Source of the DNA: Gibbula magus
Taxonomy: Eukaryota > Mollusca > Gastropoda > Trochida > Trochidae
Reading direction: 5' to 3'
Assembly (NCBI GenBank): GCA_936450465.1
Contig: OW388292.1
Coordinates: forward strand, 23,900,652 to 23,964,651
DNA: 64,000 bases
The position numbers and the translations under genes were made by a program. The notes beneath the pieces were generated by a model. It did not search any database, was not told where the DNA came from, and was given only the letters and a program-made list of their open reading frames with translations. This document shows, piece by piece, positions 46,763 through 58,546 of the stretch (position 1 is its first letter; every line of letters begins with the position of its first letter).

Positions 46763-47209
46763 CATATAATAACATATAATAACATAATTCAGACAAGTTT
46801 ATGTATGAGTAAATTGTCCTTATAGATAGCCAATTGAACGCATTTGTAGAGGATAAACATCTGCATATCTGCCGGTGCTGTTACATGTAATATAGATCTC
46901 ACAATATGTACAATAATACTATTGGCTGAACGTGACAAGGCGCATATACACATCCGATAAAAACTAACCACATGGTGACAGACACATGAATTCGTTTACA
47001 TCTGGAGTTGGAATTCTTTGTTAACATTAATTGTTCAATGTATATATGTATATTGGCACAAGAACTGAAAATTTTATGAATGTCTGATACTCCTGTGCAT
47101 AAGAAAATGCATACGAAGGAGTTGTTGTACTCTCTTGTTATTTGTAGTTGTTTATCTTTTCCTATGGACATCTATTGCGAGTTCTGATGAGTTCCCTATA
47201 ATAATTGCG

Positions 47210-47428
47210 GACTTACATTGCGCCTTTTGACAACCTAAGGTATGCATAAAGCGCTACAAATATAACCATAAAGTAATTGTACTTTCAGAAATGCTACTAA
47301 GCGCTTCATCAGTACTTCCCGTATTAAGGATGTGGATTAAGTGCCTTGCCCAAGGACACAACACAGTGTTCGACCCAGGCCACCGGGATTCGAACCCGGG
47401 TGTGAAAGGCCAGTGTGCTAACCACTAA
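47210..47428 (-). mobile_element. tRNA-derived SINE, nearly complete
   Basis: On the minus strand, TAGTGGTTAGCACACTGG (A-box region, 47413-47430) and CGGGTTCGAATCCCGG (B box, 47386-47401) form a tRNA-like head. A stretch CTTGGGCAAGGCACTTAAT follows, then a 3' part shared with 35889-36015 ending in AAAAGGCGCAATGTAA. The first bases of the head are missing. TGTCCTTGGGCAAGGCAC-type sequence beside a B box is common in SINEs of marine invertebrates. Confidence 0.82.
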
Positions 47429-47574
47429 ATATCTTTATCAATATGATGTGTGACCACTTGTTAAACTGTTTACAATTGATCATAATTATGATCCCGTCTT
47501 TAAGACTTAGTTTTAACTCGCAATTCATTCATTTAATTTCAGAAAATTAAGCAATGTAAACTAATACTAACTGT

Positions 47575-47710
47575 GTTTGGTAGTCCATCTAACCAATTTC
47601 CGTAAGTCAATATTCACACTAGCTTGAGTCAGGATAACAAAATTAAGGAAATAGAAACTGATTCCAAGCAGACTTCTTCGATCGGCTGAACGCAGCCGTA
47701 TTACATTTGA
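47575..47710 (+). repeat. Dispersed repeat J, copy 2
   Basis: Direct copy of 58025-58180: GTCAATATTCACACT(A/G)GCT, GAGTCA, GATAAC, GAAA(T)AGA and GCAGAC(T/C)TCT appear in the same order. Function unknown. Confidence 0.62.
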
Positions 47711-47918
47711 ATTAATTTGGTTACTAAAGGGGGCTAAGGAAAAGAGTGGTCAAAGATAAATGTTTGAAAATAGCAAAAGGACATTAATGTTTAAACTTTT
47801 GTATGAACAGACCATTATATATTAGCATTATTAAAGCAGAGAAAGTATTACACTTTTAAACATGTAAACAGTAAAAGTCGAACAATTTGAAAAATGGCAT
47901 TAAATATGCAAATGAGGG

Positions 47919-48209
47919 GATGTGACCCCTGTGACCCCATTTGGGGTCACGGGGTCAAGAGATCAACAATTTAGAATCATCATTGGCCAAGGAGTCTGTA
48001 TACAACTTTTCAGTTCTCTAGACCTTTTGGAACTGGAGAAGAAGATGAAAATAAGTTTTTAAGGATGTGACCATGTGATCCCATTTGGGGTCATGGGGTC
48101 ACGAGATCTACAATTTAGAATCCCCATTGGCCAAGGAGTCTGCACATAAAATTTCAGCTTTGTGGAGTCATTGGTTCTGGAGAAGAAGTCGAAAAAGCGA
48201 AAAGTTTAC
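47919..48209 (+). repeat. Two 145-bp tandem units
   Basis: Units start with GATGTGACC at 47919 and 48064 (period 145). Each contains CCCATTTGGGGTCA, ACAATTTAGAATC, CATTGGCCAAGGAGTCTG and CTGGAGAAGAAG. Each unit also holds a short hairpin built from GACCCCA and TGGGGTC. It continues into the GACGGACGG segment, so the two are probably one element. Confidence 0.87.
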
Positions 48210-48310
48210 GGACGGACGGACGGACGCTGTACCATGCCATGCCATAAGCCCATCGGGCTGACCGCTATATACATGTACCCCCGACTACTTCGTAGCGGGG
48301 GTATAATTAT
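48210..48310 (+). mobile_element. GACGGACGG segment with terminal hairpin
   Basis: GGACGGACGGACGGACGC (48211-48228) is followed by CCATGCCATGCCATAAGCCC and a strong hairpin CCCCCG…CGGGGG (about 48280-48302) with a CTTCG-type loop. The same order occurs inverted at 50870-50940. A 3' hairpin recalls Helitrons, but the CTRR end is not present. This GACGGACG-type tail is widespread in mollusc DNA as I know it; class unassigned. Confidence 0.55.
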
Positions 48311-48319
48311 GTTTATTTG

Positions 48320-50460
48320 TCTTTAGCGTTATATTGACATGAAATGACATGGACTGCATCAGAGCAACAACTTGCAATTTAGTTATGTACCCTTTTAACT
48401 GCATGATTTATTTTCTGAAATAATGAACGACTAGTAAATAAACAGCTCATCATGTTTCTGTGACCACGCCCCAGATACCACAATGCAAAGTATCAACATG
48501 TACCAGATGAAAACGACATTTACGCAAATTGAGTCTTTTCAATTAAATATCGACCAAATATTTGCTTCTCCCTACATATATATGGAAACTACCACAGCGC
48601 AAGTGCATGGAATCTGAATGACTCGTCTTTCCTGCAACGGTAATTGGCTGGTAGATGCACATGTTGAGAAGAGATGATTTGATTTATATTCCAATGAGTA
48701 CATAGGATAAATATTGACGCAACTAACCCTGCAATCATTGCCCGCGTATAGACACATTTTCCGTAGCCTTATAATTTTTTTTAATTGGGACTTAATTGAA
48801 TATGAAGAACCGGTCTGGCTATAAGCATGGTTCAAATGAGGGGGTTAAAATAACTATCATCAGTACTGGACGGAAGAGACTGTCATCTTTTTCCCTGGGG
48901 GTCGTCAGCACAACTGTTAATTCCATGTCCCTGCGTCTTGTGAATGTCTTCTTTCTTTTAACAAACGTCTGTGTCCGTGCCTGTGTGTGTGTATATATAA
49001 TTAGCTTTCTTTTGAACCATTCATTTCTTAAATATCTTTGAAACTTAAAATGTTATTACAAAAAGAAGTAGGGTAACGTTTCTTTCGGCTTTTAGTGTAC
49101 GACGTGCCTTTTGGAAGGAAATGTTTTTTCAATCATTTCATAACCATGTATCAGGCAGGACAACAACAACCTTTATATATGTTACGATCTTTATGAACGA
49201 CTCAATTTATTTTGTTTAAACTTCATTTATTCTTACAAGGAAACACGAAACCGGAATAATAATTTCTAACAACACAAAATGAAATACAAACCTTTCACGT
49301 ATCATCACAAAAACACATATGGTAACAGTCCACGGCTTAATTTAGAATCTTTTCTTTTACGAAAAATAACATGTCTAACTCAATAGAAGTTTCTCTACAA
49401 TGTTATTTCAATTGTATACCACAACAAGAAAATCAATGTTTTTTAGACCTGAAGCGAAAGTTAATTATGGTATGGGTGCATGAAAGAATTTGTTCTTTTA
49501 ACTGTCTTCGGCGGCCTAGGAACATGCTAGGATGTATATACATTGCAGACTGTGTTTAGAGTGCCAGACAATGGAGGAGAGAAAGATACAAAATAATACG
49601 ACAACGAGTCTGTCTATATCGGATATAATGGTACAAATGTAAGGAGTGTCTTAATGAATGATAATTTTGTATGAATAACTTGTTCGCTTTTTAGTGAATT
49701 TCGGGGGACACAACTTGACACACGTTATACTCGTGTGTCTGGAACGGTACCACTGTAGACATATGTCTGCATTAACATACAGGTAAATCATTGTCATCAG
49801 ACCAGAGAAATTTAAGGAATTAATTAGAAAAACAATGGCTCGCCACTAAAAAAGGGAAAATCAATATTCCAATACAGGGCTTTACTTATTGACAACCAAG
49901 TACACTAATACACATACAACCCGCTAAAGCTGGCTATATCTTAATGTAATGTTAAGAAATTGAACACTTTTAAAGTTCTATATTTAAGACGGGTAAATAT
50001 ATTGTATAACACATGAGTGGTCTATGAATGACAAACATGCATAACTACTAACAAACCTTCAAAATGAAAAATAAACTCGTCATTCATCATACCTGAGGCA
50101 ATAGCCGATATGAGACCATTAATATTGCAATGATTTCTAAAACCAAAGACTACTGGTGTGAATTCGGTTTGACTTTATTTCATAAGCATTTGCGAGAACT
50201 GAAACAAATAGAGCACACACAAAATAATCCAAGTTAGAAGTGATAGTGTTGCCATCACTAAACTTGTGAACAAAAAATAATAACGATTGTTATTTTTCTC
50301 ATTTCAATTCCGAGATAACAACATACTGACAGAAAAAACGTTCTGAACTTAACATTTGTTCATTTGTTTCCTTTCAGATTTCCTGAGCGAGAATATTTCT
50401 TCTCTTCATAAATTCTTGAGACTGAGATTATGAAGAATGCACATCACAGTGGGAGAAAAT
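48320..50460. other. AT-rich spacer, nothing recognised
   Basis: Short frames only (87 codons or fewer), including a small GT-rich run near 48970-49000. No repeat ends. Confidence 0.4.
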
Positions 50461-50463
50461 ATA

Positions 50464-50498
<35 letters not shown>
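50464..50498 (+). repeat. (ATG)n simple repeat
   Basis: About 11.5 copies of GAT. On the minus strand it reads as a run of Ser codons in a 115-codon frame (50406-50753) that is not considered coding. Confidence 0.95.
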
Positions 50499-50500
<2 letters not shown>

Positions 50501-50869
50501 GTTCATCAATAGAAAGTTGTCTGTTTTGGATAAAAGGAAACCATATAAAACCAGTATGAAGTTTCAATAGGTAAATCAATAACTGTGTTATTTCATTAAA
50601 GTAGTTTGCTGTAGTTTGCTGTATGTATTGTATAAAGCTATAAATTATCATCATCATAATACTTTTATTATTATATGTTGAGGTTTTATTTGTTATCCAA
50701 TATTTAAATAGGTCAGGATGTTCATTTTCTATTAAGCCTTTTTCTGTAGACAACGCAGTGTAGCTATTTCTGTCTACTCATTTGCTTCAAGTCCACATAT
50801 GTGACTGTCTATTACTAAAGATAGGCTTTCCCCTGGAGAGTTTTATCGTCTTTTAACTCATCAGGCCTG

Positions 50870-50940
50870 AAAAGCGTGATGGGCTTAGGACATGGCATGG
50901 TGTCCGGCGTCCGGCGTCCGGCGTCCGTCCGTCCGTCTGT
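50870..50940 (-). repeat. Inverted copy of the GACGGACGG segment
   Basis: On the minus strand: GACGGACGGACGGACGCCGG, three GGACGCC units, then ACCATGCCATGTCCTAAGCCC and ATCAGGCC. It corresponds to 48210-48260 in the same order. The tandem part (GTCCGGC/GTCCGTCC) is expanded here. Confidence 0.78.
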
Positions 50941-51629
50941 AATAGTTCTAGGTATGAACGTTTTCTTGTATTGAGATGTCCGACAATTGAAAGTTTTTAG
51001 TTTGCTGTTATCTCTAAAATCCCGATTTGATTATGTTATTGATTCAATGACATTCAATCATATTTAGATCATATCACTGAGAACTGACGTAGGATATAAA
51101 TAACTAAAAGCAGTTTCGTTGTCAAATGAACTCAGAAATAATGGTAAACATGTTTTATACCAATAAAGAATTGATAATTACGCATACATGTCACCTGCTC
51201 ATTGAAATTGTCAACAAAAACTATACAAAGAAGTAATTGATTCCTGTTTTCAAGCTCTCCAATGGAATGAGATTCTGTAATTGAAGTGTTGATCCAGATG
51301 AAGCACATTTAAAATCAATGTTAACTTTCGTTTTTGTTCTTAAATAATGAAAAATGAACATGTTAAATTTTCTTTTTCAATAATAGAAAACGGATTTTAT
51401 TTTGACCTTGTATTGTGATGTGGATTGTATTGATTTAAACTGATTTTAAGGATAGTTATATAATTCTTCTTACGTTGAGCGTTGATTGAATGTATTTTTC
51501 CATTTACTCTTAGTAAACAGAGATGTTGTATTATACATTTTACATATATATTTGAATATATATTATACATACACTACACATATGTGAAGCACTTTTATAC
51601 ATTGCTACATACTATTTGAGAAAGTCATG

Positions 51630-51880
51630 TTGTCCAGAGCATATTTCCTAAACTATACATGATAGTTTCACCGAGCATGACACAACTGGCAATCATGGTG
51701 CATATATGGGCCTGTTGTTAGTAACACCGATATGAAAACTTTATTTTTGCGGTTGTCGACTGTAACAGTGATAATTCCAGGAAGTCATGTTATTGTCTGG
51801 AGCATCTCCAATACTATACATGTTAGCTTCATGAACCTTCATAAGTGAACATTTTGTGGGTTAATTTTGCATTTTCCATG
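51630..51880 (+). repeat. Dispersed repeat E, copy 2
   Basis: Direct copy of 15495-15775; the segment around TTATTGTCTGGAGCATCTCC (51791-51810) is best conserved. Confidence 0.7.
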
Positions 51881-52242
51881 GGAACATGATTTAAACAGTG
51901 ACTCGGTTAGCTTCATGAGACTTGATAGGCATGTCAAACATGCTCCCTAGATGTGGGTTTTGCAGGTAAGACATATTTATTAATTTCGTTTTGTGCGGTT
52001 TAGATTTCGTTTTGTTTATCTGTATTTGAAGCTTCCGTATTCGAATCAGGACTGTCCCTTGTGATATTGGACCACCGAGTTAGTGGATACATTCAGTGGA
52101 TAAAATCAATGGAAAAAATCATCTATCCTTCTTCCATAAGGATCTGTCTATGGACATGTAATTCGTCGTTATTAAGGTCCATATTAAGGAGTATGTTAGT
52201 GTTTCCAGTACAAACTGATCTCTTTCAAAACAAGCTTTTAAT

Positions 52243-52284
52243 ATTAATTGCTATCAATTGCGTATTAATTGCTATCAATTGCGT
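52243..52284 (+). repeat. Perfect 21-bp tandem pair
   Basis: ATTAATTGCTATCAATTGCG plus T occurs twice in a row (52243-52263 and 52264-52284). A local slippage product. Confidence 0.9.
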
Positions 52285-53452
52285 ATTAGTCAGCCTAATG
52301 TCAGGTTGGTACAGTGAATGTTTGGTGCCTGATTCTGAGGGAGTGGGTTCGCTTCCTGCAAGGGACGCGACCAGAAAAAAAGGAAATGAAATAACAACAA
52401 TTTCTGAGATGTGTGATAGTGTTATCCAAAATATAACAATGTAACCTCTATTCGATATTTTTAAAAACGGCATTCATTGTAACTTACAACAGACTATATC
52501 CAGTGCAATGATATTCGGTTCTATTATGTTATATTCTTAAGGTAACCAAAATTTACGTGATAATAGGGATATGACAATCAATGTGAGTAATGAGTGTTAT
52601 AATGTTCATATGGATTATCGATGGATTGTATCTGAACGAATCATAGAAGAAAGATGTTGATTGAAACAGGCTGCTCTCGTACAGTTGTATTTCTAACAAT
52701 TCACGATGTTGTGTCAGCAAAGTAAACCGTGAGCCCGGGAACAACGAGTTGTTTGGCATGCTGACTGACCTGTAGTTTACCTTACAGTGCTCAAGAACTT
52801 TACTGCAGTAGTACATTCACAATCTCAATTCAAATTCAAATATGTTTTTATCAGAAAACACTCTCGGTGGTCCTAGAGATACAGTTGTGGGTAATAATAC
52901 ACAAAACATAAAGGCAGGATGACAGGGTACAATTATGCATATACGATAAATAGATTGTCATTTCAGAGTAGAGCACATTGTTTTTTTTATTTAATAATTT
53001 ACATGTTTTTCTTCCATATGTTTATCAATGATATAAAGAAAGACTTATTATTTTAAGATTGAATTAAACTTGGGTCAACAAAAATGTTTTTATAAGTCAT
53101 AAAGCATGGAAATTATATTTCTTAAGAATATGTTGTCTTTGTTCTAGAAAAGCTTGTTATTTGAATACATAACGGAATTCATCTGCATATGTAGGGGATT
53201 TACAAAGATTGCGTGTTCTATTTTCACGGTCAGTGCCATGTCAACGGCCAGCTTCGATTGGTAGGTTATGGTTCCAGGTTCTATATTTTGAATTGGTAAA
53301 TACAATTGAGCTTGCAGGAATAGATACTTCTCTAACATAGGAATACGTTTACTTATTATATTTATAAAAGAAACCTTTAGGGTTTTATTCTTTTTCAATT
53401 ATCTAGTTGTGCACTAATATGAGTCTTTAAGGATTGTTTCTACCCGCATATG

Positions 53453-53567
<115 letters not shown>

Positions 53568-53569
53568 GC

Positions 53570-56500
53570 TGGTGCCCAAAATTGATTTCAGCATCTAATG
53601 TCATTGCACCTTACAAACGCAACGATCAGGGGTTTGCTATTGATAATAGTAACTGCTATGTGTTCAAGTTGGTAAGGACAAGCGTCTGGGGTATGGAATA
53701 ACCCGTCGGTTTGTGACTGTGGGTGGTCAATTGTCATTATTTAATATTAAGTTTTAAATGTAATAGATTTAGATGAAAGAATATTTTAATAGTTATGTTC
53801 TTTATAATTATCTTTACTGAACTGGTCAAAATGATATTAAAAAAACGCTATTAATGTCATTTTATGACAATCGTTATCATGTATTCCTTTTCATCCTGTT
53901 CTTATACCAATATACAAATGCGATCTCAATGACTCTTGTAACATTATAAACATTATTTACAACAAATTCAATTGTTTTAATTTGCGAAGTGACTGACTTA
54001 AACTGATCATGTTTCAATTGGTTGTAGCACATTTGAAGACACAATGTGTATCCTCGTACACCAGAAGTAGAGAGGTGTACATCGATGATATGTTTGTAGA
54101 GAGGAGTAAAATCGCTATATTTTCAGCTTTATTTGGAAATAACATCAAGGACGGATAATTATCACAAGAAAGTTTGCCTTGAATGTTTTCCTTTTGCGTA
54201 TAGATATAGAACAAAATTGCTAGTGGGTTATCATATACACGTATATCTTTGTATTTTCGCGTTGCTCAGTCTAGTGAGAATATCAGAGCAGGGTTTAATC
54301 ATATAGCATTGCTTTAGGCCCTATTCAGCTGTCAGTAAACTGATTTCTCTGCTTGGGGATATTCAATGTTATTGGATACTAATACCAGATCATCTACTCG
54401 GATTTACAGAGTAATTGGCTTCTTAAATGGTAAAATATATCCGGGAATATTTCAACATGTATATTGGCTCAGTTTTATTTTGCAGAATGTCTCAACTACT
54501 ATCAAAGTATTATGAAATCTGTAATGTAGATTTCTAAGTACAATTATATGTAAAACGTACCAATTTCGTACCAGACATTATTTGGAATTACATTCGTATT
54601 CGCGACGTTATTACATGGTAGCTTTTAGTATATATGGTAATGTAATCGACAATGTGGATGCCCTCAAGCCAAGAATTAAATTCGTTTCCAAATTATATTA
54701 TTGACAAGCTTTCTAGGACTTGTTATTGCAAAACGAGTGGAAACCGGGCTTGAAGAACTGAAATACTGTATTAAAGAAGAAACAAATTCAAATTTGAAAA
54801 TGAATAAAACTATTACCAATAATAGTGACGCTTACGTTTAAAACTATAACGTATCTTTAAATCATGACAAAGATGACATAAACCATTCACATTTCGCTTT
54901 ATATCATTTTCTTTTCTATTATTTCCAAACTTGGTCAAAATGATGTTTTACTTTTCGAATCGCTTCAAGGCATAAACATGAAGAGGAGTAATTTTAAGTG
55001 AAGGGGAAGTCCTTTGATTTTTCAAAAATACAATTGATTATTAGCGGGGCGTTTATTCCACTATCCGATTCACAGGGTGAGGTAGTTTCTTTTGTTTGAC
55101 GGTTTCACTGACTTTGAATTAGTTTATCCTGTTAGATGATCATCTATACAGCCATATCTCTAACAATTGCACCAGTAATAAGTTAAATCATAATAATTAA
55201 TAACACAAAGTATATTTCTTAATACGTATGCTCCACATAACATAAACTGTCATAGCTAACTAAACGTGTCTAAATGGAAAAAGAGACATTTTCGTTCTGT
55301 TAAATCTTGCCTTTCAGAGTGCAAGGACAACTGGCACAATTTCCGATTTCTCATGTTAGCTTGAAACACGTCGTTGTCTACTTCATATTGTTTTGTGATT
55401 GTTGATTCGATTGTAATATGGGGAAAACGTCTAATAAAGATACATTTCCATAAGAATTCTTGGAAGGTAATTAGAATTGTATTCAAATCTGTATTTTTAC
55501 TAATTTGATAACTTTTAATAATAAAACAGATATATTTATTGATAGAATATTCACAGAGTAACAAATAATTCGCCACTCGTCTGGTCAACAATGTTGCGCC
55601 ATACAACGTGTGCAGCGAATTGATTCACTTCTCAAAGCATTATTTGTGTCAATGATATGTATTCAATGATTTGCGAAATATATGCTGTAGTTGCTTCAAC
55701 AAATCTGCAATGGATTTCTCCAGTCAGAGTTTATGATGATTTTTTTCATCTAGTTTGTAGCCAAATGCAGATTAAGATATGGGTTCATTGAAAAGGTTCA
55801 GTGAGTGTCGATGTAAAGTAGATTCCTAATGTTTGTCCTTTGAAACACTAATGGAAATGTGAAGATGGAAATAGCAACATTAATAACGATACGAAAAGCA
55901 ATTATGACGACTAAAAACATTCTACAACTGATTGACATCATTACGAGGCTTGATGAGAAAATTGCATTCATTCCTCCCTTCATTATCCAAAGATAATACA
56001 ACATTTCTCCTGTCTTCGTGATTTTATTAATATATCGATAAAGTGTTTTATATCACTATCTTCTGAAAGAAAAATCATCATACTGCTTTATTCAAATACT
56101 CTCATTTTAATACGTACACTACAGTGACTATTCCATTCTACTGGTTAAGTGCTTTGTGGATGAAATCCCGTCCAAAAGAAGCTTGATAAAATACTGAATG
56201 TGTTCAGAATTCGCCTGTTTTTTTGCTTAACTTTGAATCAAGAACATATATCATCGTTTTCTTTATTGATAACGATTCAATATGAACGCGGCAAATTGGG
56301 CGATATGTGTACTAAGCGTATTCCAGCTTAAGACTAACTTTATTTATGACAATACGTATTCATAATTTATCCTGTATAACGTATCTGACGGTGAAGGAAA
56401 TTGATAGCTCATGTCCATGTTCATATGACATTTTAATTTTGGGTGCATCAATCACTAAGAATCAAACAAGAGTTAAGTTGGTGACCTAATTAATCAATAT

Positions 56501-56774
56501 TTTGGTAATTTTATTTTCGAGAGTGGAACTCTGCAATTGCTGACTTTGTCTGATAACCAATGTTAATCGCAAGCCATTAAAATAGTTTGCCATGTAAAGG
56601 TAAAATGCCAAATCTATCTCCGTTGAACGATATTCACACACTTTTTCAACTTCAAAGAAACAGTAATCAGTAATCACGCCAATTATTGATGGTATTTCAC
56701 AGTCGAAATATAGATCGTGTCTATTACTCGCACATTGTAAACAAAGAAATTAAAGAACAAAACAAGTTTGTAGT
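53570..56774. other. Long AT-rich spacer, nothing recognised
   Basis: Longest frame 116 codons on the minus strand (55256-55606), not recognisable and without coding signs. No terminal repeats or tRNA-like boxes. Confidence 0.45.
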
Positions 56775-56960
56775 ACTGATGGAAATAGAAATATACTATT
56801 TTTTGGCGTTTATCTATTTATCACCTCATTCAGTAATGTAGTTTCTACATATATTGAAATATATATATAAAGTATTGATTATGAAAGTTGATATACGTCT
56901 TCAGTGTATTATTTAAATTTACTTATACACTTCTCCACGTTTGATACCACATACCTATTT

Positions 56961-57030
<70 letters not shown>

Positions 57031-57090
57031 TCATAGGTTGCTGGTATTATCACAGTAAAAATACCAATTTTACAGGTAAAATGTCAACAA
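56775..57090 (+). repeat. Dispersed repeat H, copy 2
   Basis: Direct copy of 19060-19240, split by an expanded (AT)n run at 56963-57028. Segments left (TTTTGGCGTTTATCTATTTA) and right (CATAGGTTGCTGGTATTATC) of the run match the first copy. Confidence 0.7.
56963..57028 (+). repeat. (AT)n microsatellite
   Basis: 66 bp of pure AT inside repeat H. The first copy has only a short AT-rich stretch at this place, so the run grew after the copies separated. Confidence 0.96.
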
Positions 57091-57119
57091 TTTGCATATT
57101 CACAAAACATTTGAAAATA

Positions 57120-58024
57120 TGTTAAAATAACAATCGTCACTATCAGGATTAAGTGATAGTGACTCGAAAACGTTTTGTTACTTTGTTCAACAGCATAAAA
57201 CATGCAGAATGCAATAAAAGAATATCCGTCTAAGGACATCACAGTCAGTGGTACGCGCCGATCGAGCTATAGGTGCCTCTGAAACGGAATAACATCGGAT
57301 CGTCGTGATATGAAATTATGTGCAATATATCATGTGGTTATGAAACATTTCTCTGATAAATCATTGATATCAGTTCTATGTGTAAAGACCTCTTCAAGAA
57401 CGAGGACGACTGTCCACTGTCTGCTGATTGACGAGGAGACGAAATGCCGTTGTTGCCGTCCGGAATTTAAACTTTCACCTGTGCCGTTGTAATACGGGGT
57501 TACCAAGTTCTCCTATCTGTGGGAATCGCTGGATGAGGTTTGATGTGGTCACTGATGAGGAAGCAAAAGCTTTTGTAGTGTGAACACGAGGAGACCCCAA
57601 TTTGGATCATACGATTACACCGCACAACAAGTGTCAGTAACATTTTGCATTATTTAAAAGGACATTTTTTGTAAAGTGAAGACAATAGGGGTAAAATTGT
57701 CTTGGAGGTGTGTACATGTACATTTATATTAGAAAGGTCTCGATGTTTGAACAATAGTTTTTTAACATTCTACAAGGAGTCTATTTTGCCATGGTATGTC
57801 ATAACGTTTCTGAATGGCATACATTTATTTACTTAACCTGGTATTCTCCGTAATCTCTTAATTATGTTTTGAAGGTTAATCTCTCTTAAGAGATTCACAG
57901 CTTTTGAAAGGGGACATTTAGGCAAGGACAGTTAAAATGATACATGCGCAACGATTAAGTAGATTTGAAAACGTAGACCTTGCTGGACTTGGCCAATATT
58001 TGAGAGTTACCGACAGTAAACAGA
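57120..58024. other. Spacer with a less AT-rich patch
   Basis: 57.24-57.62 kb is GC-richer and has a 60-codon frame (57310-57492) rich in Cys and Arg, plus a CTGATGAGGAAGC…GCTTTT stem lacking GAAA. Neither gives a supported call. Confidence 0.35.
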
Positions 58025-58180
58025 CACTAAATGTATCTGACGTCCAGCTGCCGTATGTCAATATTCACACTGGCTAGAGTCAATGTAGACACGATAACTT
58101 GATTAAATGAAAATAGATTTAAAGCAGACCTCTCAGCTTGAGGGTAAAAAGCAGTATGACCTTTTGAATTAAGTGATTGT
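58025..58180 (+). repeat. Dispersed repeat J, copy 3
   Basis: Matches 47575-47710 over about 130 bp, best at GTCAATATTCACACTGGCTA (58057-58076). Confidence 0.62.
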
Positions 58181-58546
58181 TGGTAAGTCTTCGTGTTGGA
58201 AATCGATCTTACTGTAATAACATTTTTTAAATGGACAATTGCTATTTTAATCAACAAACTGAGACCCAGTTCCACAGTTTACGATGTCATGAAATGGCTT
58301 GTACGTCTACAACAGCGACCCATGAATACGATTGCCCTGTCTAAAAACATTTTGTGACATCTCAGTTGATTCAACTTGATTACCGCTTTAGTACCTACAA
58401 TGATGTCACTATTCCTGATGTGACATTGATTTACCCAGATATATAGTTATCTGGAGTTAATGATCCGGTATACTCCAGGTCAGGTGTTGCAGGACACAGC
58501 ATCTGCAATATTTATATATAACGTTTTCGTAATATAGCTAAGCTAA

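Noticed and set aside
47280..47330. CTGATGAAGCGC…GAAAG on the minus strand inside the SINE
   Set aside because: The bases between the two core-like words do not form stem II in either SINE copy.
47386..47430. Functional tRNA gene
   Set aside because: A and B boxes are present, but the head is truncated, no acceptor stem closes, and SINE sequence follows.
48279..48310. Helitron 3' end
   Set aside because: A GC-rich hairpin is present, but the CTRR terminus and a TC start were not found.
50406..50753. 115-codon ORF with a poly-Ser run
   Set aside because: The run is the (ATG)n microsatellite read on the other strand.
57500..57600. CTGATGAGGAAGC…GCTTTT hairpin as a further hammerhead
   Set aside because: The segment after stem II reads GTAG instead of GAAA, and no stem I or palindromic stem III was found.
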